Shown: positions 1-10,420 of the stretch, in pieces
Position numbering within the stretch: the stretch's first letter is position 1
Layout of the letters: the number at the start of each line of letters is the position of its first letter
Source of the DNA: Poseidonocella sedimentorum
GTDB lineage: Bacteria; Pseudomonadota; Alphaproteobacteria; Rhodobacterales; Rhodobacteraceae
Reading direction: 5' to 3'
DNA length: 64,000 bases
Assembly (NCBI RefSeq): GCF_900116005.1
Contig: NZ_FOYI01000003.1
Span: 288,992-352,991, forward strand
The notes under the pieces: model-generated
What the model saw: the letters and a program-made list of their open reading frames with translations, nothing else
The model's database searches: none
What the model was told of the DNA's origin: nothing
Position numbers and translations under genes: made by a program

Positions 1-1010
1 CGCTGGATCCGCTGGCCGACGGTGCAGCCGTCAAGCGGGCGGCCGTCGACTTCGATGGTGCCCCGGGCCGTCGGGTGCTGGCCCATGACGCATTCGAGGA
101 ACTCCGACCGCCCCGCCCCCATGAGGCCGTAGACCCCGAGCACCTCACCGGCGCGCACGGACATGGAGACGTGATCGACCGTCCAGCCGCCGCCCGCCCG
201 CGCGAGCGAGACATCGCGCGCCTCGAACATCGTGGGGCCGTAATCATGGGTGATCTCCGAGGCGAAATCCTTGGATTTGTCGCCGATCATCGCGCGGACG
301 ATCCACGGGATATCGACCCCCTCCATCGAGCGCGCGCCGGTGATCTCGCCATCCCGGAGCACGGTGATGTAATCGCCGATCCGGATCAATTCCTCCAGCC
401 TGTGCGAAATATAGACGATCCCCACGCCCTGGGCCTTGAGGTCTTCGATGATGCGAAACAGCACGTTGACCTCCTGCGCCGAGAGCGCGGACGTCGGCTC
501 ATCGAGGATGAGGATGTTGGTATCCTGCGCCAGCGCCTTCGCGATCTCGACGATCTGCTGCTGACCGATGCGCAAATGCCCGAGGGTCGTTTCGGGCGCG
601 ATCTTCTGCTCGAGGCGCGCCATCAGCGCGCGGGTGCGCTCCAGTACTTCGTTGTCCTTCACGTCCACGCCAAACCGTGTCGGCTCGCGCCCCATGAAGA
701 CATTCTCGGCCACGGTCATCTCGGGAAAGAGGTTCAATTCCTGAAACACGATCCCGACCCCGGCAGTGACCGCGTCGTCCTTGGAGCGGAACTGTTTTTC
801 CTCTCCACCGACCAGAATCCTGCCCTCGGTCAGATCCTCGACCCCGGCGATGACCTTCATCAAGGTCGACTTTCCGGCCCCGTTCTCGCCGACGAGCACG
901 TTGACGGCGCCCATCCGGATATCGAAATCGACGCCCTTGAGCGCCCGGGTGCCGGGATAGACCTTCACCGCATTGCGCACCTGAAGGCCGATGGGATGAT
1001 CCGCGCTCAT
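1..1010 (-). CDS. Sugar ABC transporter ATP-binding protein (partial, 3' end off the left edge)
   Basis: About 336 N-terminal residues of a double-domain sugar ABC ATPase (RbsA/XylG/MglA type, about 500 aa when complete). It energises import of a monosaccharide or polyol from the cytoplasmic side. The first nucleotide-binding domain has Walker A VGENGAGKSTLMK, the variant signature LRIGQQQ usual in this family, and Walker B ILILDEPTSALS. The second domain starts with the degenerate Walker A GLMGAGRSEF typical of the inactive half. The ATG at 1008-1010 overlaps the stop of the upstream lipoprotein gene by four bases (ATGA), so the genes are translationally coupled. The permease is presumably just beyond the left edge. 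The substrate cannot be read from the sequence; the divergent isomerase/transketolase/kinase operon suggests a pentose- or tetrose-like sugar. Confidence 0.93.
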   Translation of the reverse strand, partial: MSADHPIGLQVRNAVKVYPGTRALKGVDFDIRMGAVNVLVGENGAGKSTLMKVIAGVEDLTEGRILVGGEEKQFRSKDDAVTAGVGIVFQELNLFPEMTVAENVFMGREPTRFGVDVKDNEVLERTRALMARLEQKIAPETTLGHLRIGQQQIVEIAKALAQDTNILILDEPTSALSAQEVNVLFRIIEDLKAQGVGIVYISHRLEELIRIGDYITVLRDGEITGARSMEGVDIPWIVRAMIGDKSKDFASEITHDYGPTMFEARDVSLARAGGGWTVDHVSMSVRAGEVLGVYGLMGAGRSEFLECVMGQHPTARGTIEVDGRPLDGCTVGQRIQ

Positions 1011-1657
1011 TCGACGACCTCGAAGTCGATCGGCGTCACCACGAGATCGCCATCGGCGGCCTTGAGCGGCACCACCCCGGTGAAGCGGACCGTCGCGCCC
1101 ACGGGCACGTCTTCGACCGCGACGAGCGCGGGCTTGATCCGGTCGTTGATGGCGCGGGCCAGCTTGGCGAATTCGATCTGGTCGCGGAAATCATCGAAGT
1201 TGTAGAACGGCGCGGCATCGCGCAGGGCGGTGCCCCGGATCACCGGGCCGAGCTGCAGGCGCAGATCGCTCTCCCCGTCGCCATCGACGTCGACATCGGC
1301 CGTCCGGGCCGAGCTGTCGAGCCGGTTGGCCACCACGCGCCCCTCATCGCGCAGAGCGAAATTCCACGCCGCCCCCTGCCCCGCGCCGCGGTTGGCATGG
1401 GCCTCGCCGGCGCTGTCGAGCCCGGCCGACAGGGCGGTGCGCAAACCTTCGAGGTCAAGCGCGCGCTGCGCGACGAGCGGCAGGAGCTCGGCCTCGAAAC
1501 TCTCTTCGAGCCGCGCGGTATTGCGCGCATCGTCCCCGTCCGGTCCGGCCGGGATCTCCGCCGGGGCGTTCTCGTCCTCGAACACGATCTGACAGCCGCT
1601 CAGGGCCGCGACGCCGCAGAGCACAAGCGCAAGCGCAAGCGCAAGAAATCGGATCAT
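1007..1657 (-). CDS. DUF2291 family periplasmic lipoprotein of sugar ABC operon
   Basis: Predicted 216-aa lipoprotein. The N-terminus MIRFLALALALVLCG is a hydrophobic signal and is followed by a lipobox ALSGC, so it should be lipidated at that Cys. The rest is soluble and matches the pattern of DUF2291 proteins, which recur inside ABC sugar and erythritol import operons and have no assigned biochemical role. I chose the ATG at 1657 because GGGGAG lies 8 nt upstream and the signal peptide then sits at the N-terminus; a longer in-frame extension to 1723 has no such support. It lies between the binding-protein gene and the ATPase gene. An accessory role in transport is inferred from context only. 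Confidence 0.85.
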   Translation of the reverse strand: MIRFLALALALVLCGVAALSGCQIVFEDENAPAEIPAGPDGDDARNTARLEESFEAELLPLVAQRALDLEGLRTALSAGLDSAGEAHANRGAGQGAAWNFALRDEGRVVANRLDSSARTADVDVDGDGESDLRLQLGPVIRGTALRDAAPFYNFDDFRDQIEFAKLARAINDRIKPALVAVEDVPVGATVRFTGVVPLKAADGDLVVTPIDFEVVE

Positions 1658-1683
1658 CTGGCACTCCCCAAACCAGCCGAATG

Positions 1684-1708
1684 GGAGGGGCGCTGCGCGC
1701 ACCCCTCC
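1684..1708 (-). terminator. Intercistronic hairpin between binding protein and DUF2291 genes
   Basis: Arms GGAGGGG and CCCCTCC (7 bp) enclose an 11-nt loop in the 65-bp gap after the binding-protein stop. There is no T-tract. Such hairpins commonly attenuate or stabilise transcripts so that the binding protein is made in excess over the ATPase and permease. Confidence 0.45.
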
Positions 1709-1722
1709 GAAGGGTCGGGCCA

Positions 1723-2957
<1,235 letters not shown>

Positions 2958-4424
2958 ATGAACAGAAACTTCGAACGCCCCGTGGCTCTTGGCCTGGCAA
3001 TCGCCAGCCGTGCTTTCTTCAGCCCCGCGCCCTGCGCCCAGGCCCGCGAGGATGTGGCGGCTCAGATGGCCGCGCTCGGCCTCACGCTTGTGACCCTGCC
3101 CTTCGAGGCGACGGCGAACGGCGCGGTGCAATCCATCGACGACGCGCGGCTCTACGCCGACCACTTCAAGGCGCATCGCGAGACGCTCGACGGGATCGTG
3201 ATCGCCTGCCCGAACTTCGGCGACGAGATCGCGATCGCCGAGCTGATTGACCGGGCCGATCTGGACATTCCGATCCTTCTGGCCGCCTGCAACGATGAGC
3301 TCGACGCGGTCGATGTGCACTCCCGCCGCGATGCCTTTTGCGGCAAGATCTCCATCGCCAACAACTTCTGGCAATATGGCGTGCCCTTCACCGAAACGAC
3401 CGACCACACGATGGACCTCGACTCCGAGGCGTTCGGGCGCGATCTGGATCGGTTCGCCCGCACATGCCGCACGGTTCGGGGACTGAGAGGCGCGCGGATC
3501 GGCGCGATCGGCGCGCGCACCGGCCCGTTCCAGACCATGCGCTACTCCGAAAAGCTGCTGCAATCGGCGGGGATCACGGTGCAGACGGTGGATCTGTCGG
3601 AGATGATGCAGGCGGCGGGCGCGATCCAGGACGACGCGCCGGAGCTTGTCGCCGTCATGGAGCGGATCAGGGCCTACGGCACGATCCCGGCCCATATCAC
3701 GACGGACCAGATCGCGACGCAAGCCAAGTGGACGCTCGCGGTCAACCGGTGGATCGCCGAAAACGAATGCGACGCCTCGGCGATCCAGTGCTGGCGGTCC
3801 CTTCAGGACAATTTCGGCTGCGCCACCTGCGTGACCATGTCGATGATGGGCGAGGATCTGAGCCCCTCGGCCTGCGAGGTGGATGTGATGGGCGCGGTGT
3901 CGATGTTCGCGCTGTCGCTGGCCTCGGCCGCCCCCGCCGCGATCCTCGATTGGAACAACAACTATGGGCGCGAGGTCGACAAATGCGTCTGCACCCATTG
4001 CGGCAACTTCCCGGCCTCCTTCATCGGCGACACCCCCGTCGTCGGGGAGCTCGACGTGTTGGGCGAGGTCATCGGCCGGTCAAAGTGCTTCGGCGCGGTG
4101 AAGGGCAAGGTCCGCGCGGGGGAGATGACCTATTTCCGCCTGTCCTCCGACGACCGGGCCGGCACGCTGAAATCCTATCTCGGGCAAGGCGCCTTCACCG
4201 ATGATCCCTTCGGGATGGATGGCGGCATCGCGGTGACCGAGGTCGACCGGCTGCGCGATCTGATGCGCTTCGTGACGCAAAACGGCTTCGAGCATCACGT
4301 CGCGATGGTGCGCGGCCACCATGCCGAGGCCCTGCACGAAGCGGTGACGCGCTATCTGCGCATCCCAACCTACCATCACGGTGGCGAGGTCGCGCCCGTC
4401 CCGACCCTCCCCCGAAACGCTTGA
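2958..4424 (+). CDS. L-fucose/L-arabinose isomerase-fold sugar isomerase
   Basis: 488-aa cytoplasmic protein of the FucI/AraA-like superfamily (COG2407-like), which interconverts aldoses and ketoses using a divalent metal. Likely metal or catalytic residues are E307 in ACEVDVMGA and D331 in LDWNNNYG. A Cys/His cluster follows (CVCTHCGNF), and a His pair (H446/H447) lies near the end. The ATG at 2958 is preferred over a TTG at 2937 because GAGAGG sits just upstream. It opens a tight operon with the split transketolase and FGGY kinase, so it probably makes the ketose that the kinase phosphorylates. The substrate is unknown; D-apiose/apulose-type pathways are one precedent for this combination of enzyme types. 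Confidence 0.82.
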   Translation: MNRNFERPVALGLAIASRAFFSPAPCAQAREDVAAQMAALGLTLVTLPFEATANGAVQSIDDARLYADHFKAHRETLDGIVIACPNFGDEIAIAELIDRADLDIPILLAACNDELDAVDVHSRRDAFCGKISIANNFWQYGVPFTETTDHTMDLDSEAFGRDLDRFARTCRTVRGLRGARIGAIGARTGPFQTMRYSEKLLQSAGITVQTVDLSEMMQAAGAIQDDAPELVAVMERIRAYGTIPAHITTDQIATQAKWTLAVNRWIAENECDASAIQCWRSLQDNFGCATCVTMSMMGEDLSPSACEVDVMGAVSMFALSLASAAPAAILDWNNNYGREVDKCVCTHCGNFPASFIGDTPVVGELDVLGEVIGRSKCFGAVKGKVRAGEMTYFRLSSDDRAGTLKSYLGQGAFTDDPFGMDGGIAVTEVDRLRDLMRFVTQNGFEHHVAMVRGHHAEALHEAVTRYLRIPTYHHGGEVAPVPTLPRNA

Positions 4425-4432
4425 GGTCCGCC

Positions 4433-5251
4433 ATGAAAGACGACATCGCAACTGCCGAGCAGATCGCCGAGCGCGCCAGATGGATGCGCCGCCGCGCGAT
4501 GCAGATGGTGCACGGCAAGGGGCTGGGGCATATCGGGGGGGATCTCTCGGCCGCCGACATTCTCGCCACGCTCTATTTCGGGGTGCTGAACTTTGATCCC
4601 GCACGCCCCGACTGGCCCGAGCGCGACCGGTTCGTCATGTCCAAGGGCCATGCGACCGGCGTGCTTTATACCGCGCTCTGTGCGGCGGGGTATTTCGAGG
4701 ACGAGCTGCTGGAAAGCTACATGGCGCCCGGCTCGCGGCTCAACGGGCACCCCAACCGCAACTATCTCCCCGGCGTCGAGGCGAACACCGGGCCGCTGGG
4801 CCATGGCTTTCCGATCGCGGTGGGCATCGCGCTGGCCGCGAAACTGGACGGCTCGGACCGGCGGACGTTCGTCCTGACCGGCGATGGCGAGCAGCAAGAG
4901 GGCTCCAACTGGGAGGCCGCCATGGTCGCGGCGCACAATGGTCTGTCGAACCTCACGCTCATCGTCGACCGCAACCATCTCCAGCAGGGCGCGCCCACGG
5001 CGGAGACGACCGCGCTGGATCCGCTGGACGCGAAATACGCCGCCTTCGGCTGGGAGGTCCACGAAGTCGACGGCCACGACCCCGCCGCGCTGCTGGCGCG
5101 CCTCGGGGCGCCGGGAACCGACCGGCCGCGCGCGATCATCGCCCAGACGGTCAAGGGCAAGGGCGTATCGTTCATGGAAAATCTGGCCAAATGGCACCAC
5201 GGCGTGCCCTCGGACGAGGAATTCGCCATTGCAATGAAGGAGTTGGCATGA
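4433..5251 (+). CDS. Transketolase, N-terminal (TPP pyrophosphate-binding) subunit
   Basis: 272-aa small transketolase subunit that binds the diphosphate and metal of thiamine diphosphate. The cofactor motif starts at GDGEQQEGSNWEAA and ends near the DRNHLQQ region; HGKGLGHIGGDLSAADIL near the N-terminus is typical of transketolase N-halves. Full transketolase is about 660 aa; here the enzyme is split into two genes and should work as an A2B2 complex with the next product. The start at 4433 is 8 nt after the isomerase stop, and the gene ends in an ATGA overlap with the second subunit. Split transketolases in catabolic operons act on special phosphosugars (apulose-4-phosphate, sulfofructose) as well as in ordinary pentose metabolism; which applies here is unresolved. 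Confidence 0.92.
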   Translation: MKDDIATAEQIAERARWMRRRAMQMVHGKGLGHIGGDLSAADILATLYFGVLNFDPARPDWPERDRFVMSKGHATGVLYTALCAAGYFEDELLESYMAPGSRLNGHPNRNYLPGVEANTGPLGHGFPIAVGIALAAKLDGSDRRTFVLTGDGEQQEGSNWEAAMVAAHNGLSNLTLIVDRNHLQQGAPTAETTALDPLDAKYAAFGWEVHEVDGHDPAALLARLGAPGTDRPRAIIAQTVKGKGVSFMENLAKWHHGVPSDEEFAIAMKELA

Positions 5252-6213
5252 TGGACGGCGCAAGCCCCAGCAGCACATTCGATTGCCGCAAAGCCTGGGC
5301 GGCAACGCTCGAAGAGCTCGCCGCCTCCGATCCGCGCATCGTCGCCGTGGTCAACGATTCCGTCGGCTCCTCGAATTTGGCCGGCTTCCAGAAAGCCTTC
5401 CCCGAGCGGCTGGTCAATGTCGGCATCGCCGAGCAGGTGATGGTCGGCGTCGGGGCGGGGCTGGCCAATGGCGGCAAGGTGCCCTTCGTCTCCGCCGCCT
5501 CCTGCTTCCTCACGGGCCGCGCGCTGGAACAGGTGAAGGCGGATGTGGTCTATTCCGGCTACAACGTGAAACTCGTGGGCCAATCCTCCGGCGTCGCCTA
5601 TGGCGAGCTCGGCGCGACCCACCACTCGATCGAGGATTTCGCCTGGCTCCGGGCCTTGCAGCCGCTGACGGTCATCGTCCCGGCCGACCCATGGGAGACG
5701 GAAGCGGCGGTTCGCTGGGCGGCCAGCCATGACGGCCCGGTCTATCTGCGCCTGTCGCGGATGCAGGTGCCGGACCTCGGCCCCGACGCCAACGGCGCGC
5801 GGAGCTTCGAGCCCGGCAAGGCCCGGGTGATGCGCGAGGGCGCGGACGCCACGATCATCGCCTGCGGCACGACCGTGCATCTCGCGCTCGAAGCGGCCGA
5901 CAGTCTTGCCGGTGAGGGCCATGACGTCCGGGTCCTCTCGATGCACAGCCTCTCGCCCCTCGATGAGACCGCCGTTCTGGCCGCCGCCGCAACGGGCGCC
6001 ATCGTCACCGCCGAAGAGGCGCTCGTCTCGGGCGGGCTCGGCGGCGCGGTCGCCGAACTTTGCGCAGCACACGCCCCGGTGCCGCTGGAGCGGGTGGGCT
6101 TCACCGGCTTTCAGAAGACGGGCGATGTGGCGACGCTGTTTGCGGACGCAGGTTTGAGCGGGCAAGGGATCGCCGCTGCGACGCGGCGCGCGCTCTCCCG
6201 CAAGGCGGGCTGA
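5248..6213 (+). CDS. Transketolase, C-terminal (pyrimidine-binding) subunit
   Basis: 321-aa partner of the upstream subunit, containing the pyrimidine-binding domain and the transketolase C domain. Visible family features include the catalytic-Glu segment NVGIAEQVMVGVGAG and the stretch GATHHSIEDFAWLRALQ. I placed the start at ATG 5248, which overlaps the preceding stop (ATGA) and has AAGGAG 5 nt upstream; ATG 5251 is an equal alternative. A much longer frame upstream overlaps the first subunit and is not credible. It transfers two-carbon units together with the N-terminal subunit, probably on the phosphorylated ketose made by the neighbouring isomerase and kinase. Confidence 0.92.
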   Translation: MMDGASPSSTFDCRKAWAATLEELAASDPRIVAVVNDSVGSSNLAGFQKAFPERLVNVGIAEQVMVGVGAGLANGGKVPFVSAASCFLTGRALEQVKADVVYSGYNVKLVGQSSGVAYGELGATHHSIEDFAWLRALQPLTVIVPADPWETEAAVRWAASHDGPVYLRLSRMQVPDLGPDANGARSFEPGKARVMREGADATIIACGTTVHLALEAADSLAGEGHDVRVLSMHSLSPLDETAVLAAAATGAIVTAEEALVSGGLGGAVAELCAAHAPVPLERVGFTGFQKTGDVATLFADAGLSGQGIAAATRRALSRKAG

Positions 6214-6214
6214 C

Positions 6215-7669
6215 ATGCGGATCCTCGCCCTCGATCAGGGCACGACAAACACCAAGGCGCTGGTGGTGGACGGGGCCGGCAAGATCCTCGCCACGGCCTC
6301 GGCACCCTGCGCGACCCGCTATCCCAAGCCCGGATGGGCCGAGCAATCGGCCGAAGACATCTGGGCGACTACCAGCCACGTCATCGCGCAGGTCGCGCCG
6401 CACGGGCCTTTCGACGCCATCGCGATTGCCAATCAGCGCGAAACCCTTGTCACCTGGGACGCGGAAACCGGCGCGCCGACCGGCCCCGCGCCGCTCTGGC
6501 AATGCCGCCGCAGCACCGAGATCTGCGCCGCCCTCGCCGCCAAGGGGCACGGGGGCCGCGTCGAGGAGCTGACGGGCCTTGCGCTCAACCCGCTGTTCCC
6601 CGCGTCCAAGCTCGCCTGGGTGCTGGCGCATCATCCGGGGGCGCAGGCGCTTGCGGCAACGGGGCGCCTGCGCGCCGGGACCGTCGACAGCTGGCTGTTG
6701 TGGAACCTGACCGGCGGCGCGGCGTTTGCGACCGATCACTCCAACGCCTCCCGCACGACCCTGTTCGACACGGGCACACTTGAATGGAGCGCCGAGCTTG
6801 CCGAGATCTTCGGCGTGCCGCTTTCCGTCTTGCCGGAAGCTCTGGCCTCGGACGCCCGGTTCGGCGTCACCGCGGCGGGCAGAACCGCCCTGCCCGCTGG
6901 CATTCCCATCCTCGCGATCATGGGCGACAGCCACGCGGCGCTCTATGGCCACGGTCTGCGCGAGGGCGGGACCCTCAAGGTGACCTACGGCACCGGATCG
7001 TCGATGATGATGCCCGTTTCGGCGCGCGCCAAGGCGCCGCGCGGTTTGTCCGCCTCCATCGCCTGGACGGAAAACGGCACCACCCGGCACGCCATCGAAG
7101 CCAACATCACCGTCTCGGGGCAGGCCGCCGCCTTTGCGGCCAGGATGATGGGCCTTGAGGATGCGGCCGCCCTCGCGGACCTGGCGGCGGGTGTGGAGAC
7201 GGCCGATGGTGTGGTCTTCGTGCCCGCGCTCGCGGGGCTTGGCGCGCCCTATTGGGACGATGAGGCGCGCGGCGTGATCTCCGGCCTCTCGCTCGGGACG
7301 ACGCCCGCGCATCTCGCCCGCGCGACCTTCGAGGCCATCGCGCATCAGGTCGCAGATGTGGTCGACGCGCTGACGCGTGAGCTTGGAACGCCCGTCGCGG
7401 AGATACGCGCGGACGGCGGCGCCTCCAGCAACGCGTGGCTGATGCAGCTTCAGGCCGATATTCTTGGATGCCCGGTGGGCGTCAGCCCGATCGCCGAGGT
7501 CGGCGCTCTGGGCGTTGCGGCGATGGCCGCGCGCGCCTTGGGCGAAGAGGTCAGCTGGACCGGCGGCCCGGTTGCCCGCCATGCGCCCCGCCTGCCCGAG
7601 GCGGATCGCTCAGAGCAGCGCCAAAGCTGGGCCCGCGCCGTGGAGCAGGCGCGGCGCAAAGGCCCGTAA
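6215..7669 (+). CDS. FGGY family carbohydrate kinase
   Basis: 484-aa cytoplasmic sugar kinase. The N-terminal phosphate loop MRILALDQGTTNTKALVVDG is close to glycerol kinase and xylulokinase. Also visible are NQRETLVTWD, the substrate-region DSWLLWNLTGG, GTGSSMMMP, and the C-terminal adenosine motif RADGGASSNAWLMQ. It starts one base after the transketolase stop and is the last gene of the operon. It should phosphorylate the ketose produced by the isomerase so that the split transketolase can cleave it. Annotation as a glycerol kinase would be tempting from the N-terminus, but the operon argues for a ketose such as apulose, xylulose or erythrulose. Substrate assignment is inference. Confidence 0.9.
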   Translation: MRILALDQGTTNTKALVVDGAGKILATASAPCATRYPKPGWAEQSAEDIWATTSHVIAQVAPHGPFDAIAIANQRETLVTWDAETGAPTGPAPLWQCRRSTEICAALAAKGHGGRVEELTGLALNPLFPASKLAWVLAHHPGAQALAATGRLRAGTVDSWLLWNLTGGAAFATDHSNASRTTLFDTGTLEWSAELAEIFGVPLSVLPEALASDARFGVTAAGRTALPAGIPILAIMGDSHAALYGHGLREGGTLKVTYGTGSSMMMPVSARAKAPRGLSASIAWTENGTTRHAIEANITVSGQAAAFAARMMGLEDAAALADLAAGVETADGVVFVPALAGLGAPYWDDEARGVISGLSLGTTPAHLARATFEAIAHQVADVVDALTRELGTPVAEIRADGGASSNAWLMQLQADILGCPVGVSPIAEVGALGVAAMAARALGEEVSWTGGPVARHAPRLPEADRSEQRQSWARAVEQARRKGP

Positions 7670-7710
7670 CCCGGACCGTCAGGCGCTCGGACAAGGAAAG
7701 CCGGCTCGGC

Positions 7711-8496
7711 TCAGCCGCGGATGATCTTGGCGAATCCGTCAAACAGCGGCTCGTTGGCGCAGATGACCGCGCCGTCCTCGACGATGCTCCGGCCCTCGCG
7801 GATCGGCTGGACGAGCCCCCCCGCTTCGCGCACAAGGATCAGCCCCGCCGCCACGTCCCAGGGTTTCAGCCCGCGCTCCCAGTAACCGTCGAAACGGCCC
7901 GCCGCCACATAGGCCAGATCGAGCGACGCGGCCCCCCAGCGGCGCACCCCGGAACAGACCGGCATCAGCCGCGCGAGCTCCTGCAGCGTCGCCGGCAACG
8001 TCGCCGCCCCGGCAAAGGGCACGCCCGTGGCGAAAAGCCCCTCGATCATCGAGCGCCGCCCGGAGGCCCGCAGGCGCTTTTCGTTCATCCAGGCGCCCGC
8101 GCCCTTCTCGGCCCAGTAGAGCTCATCCTTGGCCGCGTCGAAGATCACGCCGGCGACGATCTGGCCCTTGTGCTCCAGCGCGATGGAAATCGCCCAATGC
8201 GGCAGCCCGTGGAGAAAGTTGGTCGTCCCGTCGAGCGGATCCACGATCCAGCGCCGGGTCGGATCCTCGCCCGCCTCCTCGCCGCCCTCTTCGGCCAGCC
8301 AGCCATAAGTCGGACGCGCGCCGCGCAACTCTTCCTTGAGGATCTTCTCGGCAGTCAGGTCGGCGCGGCTGACGAAATCGCCCGCGCCTTTCATCGAGAC
8401 CTGCAGGTTCTCCACTTCGCGGAAATCCTTGGCCAGCGCTCGCCCCGCCTTGCGCGCGGCCTTGATCATGATGTTGATATTGGCGCTGCCGTGCAT
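7711..8496 (-). CDS. suhB: Inositol monophosphatase family protein
   Basis: 261-aa Mg-dependent phosphatase of the IMPase/SuhB family. The metal sites are visible: AEEGGEE, then [21 protein letters not shown], and the late motif [18 protein letters not shown]. The start was set to ATG 8496 because GGAG lies 6 nt upstream and the protein then begins [19 protein letters not shown], the usual start of the family; ATG 8508 would put the Shine-Dalgarno against the codon. It stands alone, convergent with the kinase operon. Whether it hydrolyses inositol phosphates, other sugar phosphates or acts mainly as an RNA-related SuhB factor cannot be told. Confidence 0.93.
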   Translation of the reverse strand: MHGSANINIMIKAARKAGRALAKDFREVENLQVSMKGAGDFVSRADLTAEKILKEELRGARPTYGWLAEEGGEEAGEDPTRRWIVDPLDGTTNFLHGLPHWAISIALEHKGQIVAGVIFDAAKDELYWAEKGAGAWMNEKRLRASGRRSMIEGLFATGVPFAGAATLPATLQELARLMPVCSGVRRWGAASLDLAYVAAGRFDGYWERGLKPWDVAAGLILVREAGGLVQPIREGRSIVEDGAVICANEPLFDGFAKIIRG

Positions 8497-8685
8497 GTCT
8501 CGCTCCATCTCCCGGTCGGGTTCAGAACGGGCCGCGCGCGTGATGCGGCCCGTGGATCAAGGCGCGCGTATACGCTGGCCCGCGCCCCTTGCCAAGCCCG
8601 CTTCGAAACCGCGGCGCGCGCGCTCTGCCCCCGCCGCCTTCCCCGGCGCCCAACCCGCCGCCCACCCCGGCGCGCGGCGAGGCCG

Positions 8686-8711
8686 GGAACCGATCGCGCG
8701 GGTGAGGCGTT
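8686..8711 (+). promoter_or_regulatory. EcfG-type general stress promoter upstream of wrbA
   Basis: GGAAC at 8686-8690, a 17-nt spacer, then CGTT at 8708-8711. This matches exactly the alphaproteobacterial EcfG consensus (GGAAC-N16/17-CGTT). It ends 29 nt before the wrbA ATG, leaving room for a short leader with a GAGGA ribosome site. Confidence 0.75.
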
Positions 8712-8740
8712 CCCCCCTCGACCGATGCAGAGGAAACCCC

Positions 8741-9331
8741 ATGACCCCGCCGAAAATTCTCGTCGCCTTCTACTCCACCTACGGCACCAACCACGCCATG
8801 GCCGAGGCCGCCGCCGAAGCCGCGCGCGAGGCCGGCGCCGATGTCCGCCTGCGCCGTTTTGCCGAAACCGCGCCCAAGGAGGTGGTTGAGAGCCAGGAGG
8901 CCTGGGCCGCGCAGCTTGAGAAAATGAAAGACATCCCCGAGGTCAGCCATGACGACATCAGCTGGGCCGACGGGTTCTTTTGGTCCGTGCCGACCCGGTT
9001 CGGCGCCGTGCCGAGCCAGGTGCGCGCCTTTGTCGACACGCTCGGCGGGCTCTGGCAATCGGGCGAGCTTGCCAAACCCTTCACCGCCACGACCAGCGCG
9101 GGCAACCCCCACGGCGGGCAGGAAACCACCCTGCTTCAGCTCTACGGCACGGCCATCCATTTCGGCGCGATCATCGTGACGCCCGGCTACACCGACGAGA
9201 GCATCGCCGCCGCGGGCGGCAACCCCTACGGCTATTCCGCGCTTGCGGGCAAGTTTGACGAGGCCGGACGCAACACCATCTCCTACCAGGCGCGCCGACT
9301 TGTCGAGGTGACCGGGAAACTCCTCCCCTGA
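8741..9331 (+). CDS. wrbA: NAD(P)H:quinone oxidoreductase (WrbA-type flavodoxin-like)
   Basis: 196-aa FMN protein that reduces quinones by two electrons and so limits oxidative damage. The flavodoxin phosphate loop is [13 protein letters not shown] near residue 9. Family landmarks follow: [45 protein letters not shown], and [16 protein letters not shown]. Length fits WrbA (about 198 aa). The ATG at 8741 follows GAGGA. An exact EcfG-type promoter lies 29 nt upstream, so expression under general stress is likely; wrbA is a known member of such regulons in other alphaproteobacteria. Confidence 0.95.
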   Translation: MTPPKILVAFYSTYGTNHAMAEAAAEAAREAGADVRLRRFAETAPKEVVESQEAWAAQLEKMKDIPEVSHDDISWADGFFWSVPTRFGAVPSQVRAFVDTLGGLWQSGELAKPFTATTSAGNPHGGQETTLLQLYGTAIHFGAIIVTPGYTDESIAAAGGNPYGYSALAGKFDEAGRNTISYQARRLVEVTGKLLP

Positions 9332-9420
9332 CCGGTCACCCCACGAGGCCCGCGCCGTGCTGTCCCCCGCCTTTTGTCCGAAGGTGCGCGCGGTGCGGGC
9401 CGAACCTTACCACGCTTGGC

Positions 9421-10326
9421 TCAGGCCGCCTGTAGCCGCCGGGCCTCCTCGCCCGCCAGCCGCACCAGATCGCGCATGTAGGGTTTGCCCTCGTCCTCGG
9501 TCCGGATCGCGGCATAGAGCCGGCGCGTGATCCCCGCCGCCGTGAGCGGCCGCGTCACATAGTCGGAAGAATATTTCACCTCGCGCACCACCCAGTCCGG
9601 AAGCACCGCGACCCCGCGGTTGGACGCCACCAGAAGCAGGATCACCGCCGTAAGCTCGGCCTGCCGCACCGCCGCGGGCTCGACCTTGGCGGGCATCAGA
9701 AGCTGGCTGAAGACATCCAGCCGCGTGCGCTCCACCGGGTAGGTGATGAGGGTCTGGCCGCGAAAATCCTCCGCCTCGACGAAGGGTTTCCCGGCCAGCG
9801 GATGCGCCTTGGCGGCGACGAAAACCGGAGCGTAATCAAACAGATGATGGAACCCCACACCGGAAAGATCCTCCGGATCGGACGAGACCACCAGATCGAC
9901 CTCCTCCTTTTGCAGCGCCGGCATCGCGTCAAAGGCAAGGCCGGGGCGGATGTCCACATCCACATCCGGCCAGAGCTTGCGAAACGCCTCCAGAACCGGA
10001 AAGAGCCATTCGAAACAGGCATGGCATTCGATCGCGATATGCAGCCGCCCCGAGCGCCCGTCGCGCAGACCCGAGAACTCCGCCTGCAGCGCCTCGACCT
10101 CCGGCAGGATCTTCTCCGCCGCGCGCAACAGCCGCAGCCCCGCCGCCGAGAGCCGCAAGGGCTTGGAGCGACGCACGAAAAGCTCCACGCCCGCCTGGGC
10201 CTCAAGCCCCTTCACCTGATGGCTGAGCGCGCTTTGGGTGATGTTGAGCTGATCGGCCGCGCGGGCCAGCCCGCCCGCCTCATGGATGGCCTTGATCGTG
10301 CGCAGATGGCGGAATTCGATGTGCAT
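9421..10326 (-). CDS. metR: LysR-family regulator, MetR type
   Basis: 301-aa LysR regulator. The N-terminal winged helix-turn-helix covers residues 3-60 (FRHLRTIKAIHEAGGLARAA, then QLNITQSALSHQVKGLE), and the C-terminal co-inducer domain fills the rest. Gene position identifies it: it is divergent from metF with a 94-bp spacer that holds a perfect MetR box. MetR senses homocysteine and activates methionine-biosynthesis genes; here it should control metF and itself. No strong Shine-Dalgarno is seen before the ATG at 10326, but this start aligns with the family. Confidence 0.92.
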   Translation of the reverse strand: MHIEFRHLRTIKAIHEAGGLARAADQLNITQSALSHQVKGLEAQAGVELFVRRSKPLRLSAAGLRLLRAAEKILPEVEALQAEFSGLRDGRSGRLHIAIECHACFEWLFPVLEAFRKLWPDVDVDIRPGLAFDAMPALQKEEVDLVVSSDPEDLSGVGFHHLFDYAPVFVAAKAHPLAGKPFVEAEDFRGQTLITYPVERTRLDVFSQLLMPAKVEPAAVRQAELTAVILLLVASNRGVAVLPDWVVREVKYSSDYVTRPLTAAGITRRLYAAIRTEDEGKPYMRDLVRLAGEEARRLQAA

Positions 10327-10359
10327 TCGGAAGCTGGCTCATGTTGATCTTGAATAATA

Positions 10360-10372
10360 TGAATTTGTTTCA
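10360..10372. promoter_or_regulatory. MetR box between metR and metF
   Basis: The 13-mer TGAATTTGTTTCA fits the MetR operator TGAANNTNNTTCA at every defined base and is centred in the metR-metF spacer. It should serve both divergent promoters. Confidence 0.8.
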
Positions 10373-10420
10373 CAAACCGACCTGTGTCACAAGAGCCCCG
10401 ACAACCCGCAGGAGTATCCG